From: Mesorhizobium onobrychidis
GTDB taxonomy: Bacteria; Pseudomonadota; Alphaproteobacteria; Rhizobiales; Rhizobiaceae
Assembly: GCF_024707545.1 (NCBI RefSeq)
Contig: NZ_CP062229.1
Coordinates: forward strand, 3,887,501 to 3,951,500
Reading direction: 5' to 3'
DNA length: 64,000 bases
A program made the position numbers and the translations under genes. This document shows positions 62,984 through 64,000 of this stretch, one piece after another; positions within the stretch are counted from its first letter, which is position 1, and the number at the start of each line of letters is the position of its first letter. Below the pieces are notes generated by a model, which worked only from the letters and a program-made list of their open reading frames with translations, was not told the origin of the DNA and ran no database searches.

Positions 62984-63900
62984 ACCTCATTGAACGACTA
63001 GCTCGTAAACTAAGTCAGGATCGTCGCGCAATGGCGCTGATGGAAAAGCTAGCTGGGCAGTTAAGTAAAACCAAGCGTTTCAAGCTCGCGACCGAGCAAC
63101 TCATCAGCCAAGAACGTCCCGGCAGCTCGGCCCGATTCATCCCCTTAGCCAGACACCATAACGTCTTGTTTGTTTGTCCCTCCCAGTCAAAGAATGCCGC
63201 GCCGGTTCCACCTCAACATCTGTGGGAAGGATACGCCCAGACTGAATTAGACTATTTGAAATGCGGACAAGATGACGTGGCACAAATGCTTTGCATCCTC
63301 AATGAAGTCGGGCAACCGCCTATTCCGTTGACACGCGTGCTCGATCTCGGATGCGCCAGTGGCCGCATGCTGCGATTTCTTCCGCGAGACGAGACATCAG
63401 AGCATTGGGGCCTCGACATTAATGCCGAGCATATCGCCTGGTGCCAGGAACACCTTAATCCGCCGATGCTCTTCGCAACCAACACCACAGCACCGCATCT
63501 TCCATTTGAAGACAGCACCTTCGACTTGGTTTACTGCGGATCGGTTTTCACGCATATATCCGAATTGGCTGAGGCGTGGCTCCTCGAAGTTCGGCGCGTT
63601 CTCCGTCAGGACGGTTACGCATATATCACCATTCATACTCGGCAGACGATTGATCTTCTGCGAACGAAGTATCGCGATGATCCACTTTTCTCTGACCTAC
63701 TTGCAGAACTGAACTCCAACTTCGCCGAAAATAATCCTGATGGAGTCGAGTGGTCGGTGTTTACCTTCGGCGCTGACCCGAACTCTCAGGTGTTTTATGA
63801 CGTCCCTTCCTTGGAGCGGCGGTGGGGCCGGATCATACCAGTTGTCGCTGTGAAGGAGCAGGCGCACGATCATCAGGCCGCAGTGGTTATGCGAAAATGA
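62980..63900 (+). CDS. Class I SAM-dependent methyltransferase
   Basis: The ATG at 62980 (GGAGG eight bases upstream) gives 306 residues. The SAM-binding motif I is VLDLGCASGRMLRFLP, followed by WGLDINAEHIAWCQEH (motif post-I), FDLVYCGSVFTHISE (motif II) and LRQDGYAYITIHT (motif III). It looks like methyltransferases of polysaccharide or secondary-metabolite clusters. The gene is visibly more A+T-rich than its neighbours (for example CTAAGT, TTAAGTAAAACC), suggesting recent transfer. It overlaps the next ORF by four bases. Confidence 0.87.
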   Translation: MNLIERLARKLSQDRRAMALMEKLAGQLSKTKRFKLATEQLISQERPGSSARFIPLARHHNVLFVCPSQSKNAAPVPPQHLWEGYAQTELDYLKCGQDDVAQMLCILNEVGQPPIPLTRVLDLGCASGRMLRFLPRDETSEHWGLDINAEHIAWCQEHLNPPMLFATNTTAPHLPFEDSTFDLVYCGSVFTHISELAEAWLLEVRRVLRQDGYAYITIHTRQTIDLLRTKYRDDPLFSDLLAELNSNFAENNPDGVEWSVFTFGADPNSQVFYDVPSLERRWGRIIPVVAVKEQAHDHQAAVVMRK

Positions 63901-64000
63901 GATATACGGCCGCCGTGATGTCGAAGCAGCTTTATGACCCCACGGTCACGCTGAAGTTGCGCGGCAGAACCAACTCGCGGACCAGTATCTGGAAACCCAT
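63897..64000 (+). CDS. Start of an unidentified gene (3' end outside window)
   Basis: An ATG at 63897 overlaps the methyltransferase stop (ATGA), and the frame stays open to the window end, 34 codons: MRYTAAVMSKQLYDPTVTLK, then LRGRTNSRTSIWKP. A second in-frame ATG is at 63918. It is too short to assign. The overlap suggests an operon with the methyltransferase. Confidence 0.4.
   Translation, partial: MRYTAAVMSKQLYDPTVTLKLRGRTNSRTSIWKP

Overview
The window looks like a chromosomal stretch of a Rhizobiales alphaproteobacterium close to Mesorhizobium. The evidence is its high G+C, fused SecDF, a PopZ-type DUF2497 protein, an ExoR-like Sel1 protein, TrmFO, DUF1127 micro-proteins, a coxMNOP-like alternative oxidase cluster and rhizobial palindromic intergenic repeats. 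All assignments come from reading the sequence; no database search was run.

Layout. 1-11.7 kb: end of a TolC-like efflux protein, popZ-like gene, valS, a FadL/OMPP1 porin, ilvD with an overlapping exoR-like gene, then a leftward group (erpA, VOC protein, xthA, small exported protein). 11.8-23.6 kb: dgt, argS, a very large acidic SPOR-domain protein, nagZ, scpA-scpB and tatABC. 23.6-24.9 kb: a complete IS630 element inserted 8 bp after tatC and next to a perfect 40-bp inverted-repeat element. 25-36.6 kb: serS-surE-pcm-nlpD, an AAA ATPase, yajC-secDF with a decayed partial duplication between them, DUF498 and NDUFAF6-like genes, and trmFO.

36.7-41.5 kb: an exported possible cysteine-peptidase-like protein, then on the minus strand two DUF1127 genes followed by six hairpins that each display the anti-Shine-Dalgarno loop ACCUCCUCCC in two 177-bp tandem blocks. 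This matches the architecture of the CcsR/Cuckoo sRNA arrays known from other alphaproteobacteria and is the most interesting locus here. Next come DUF2157, GDYXXLXY and a HAL/PAL-fold protein that lacks the MIO-forming serine. 41.4-43.3 kb is a recombination scrapyard: an intact tRNA-Leu(UAG), the two separated halves of another tRNA-Leu, an IS481-like relic, a glycine-repeat exported protein and palindromic repeats.

43.5-56 kb: tig, a deleted alpha/beta hydrolase, cytochrome c plus ctaB (rightward), and a leftward five-gene cytochrome oxidase operon (subunits II, I, two III-type, IV), followed by a junk interval with a decayed copy of the tig 3' end. 56-60.7 kb: a divergent LysR/MFS pair, radC-map, DUF982 and DUF2161. 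60.8-64 kb: a degraded accessory region with a TPR gene, a second broken hydrolase, a fragment of an ATP-dependent DNA ligase and an A+T-richer methyltransferase.

A recurrent theme is short tandem duplication at gene borders: the popZ 3' end, nlpD 3' end, dgt start, cox subunit IV start, yajC/secDF junction and the sRNA blocks.
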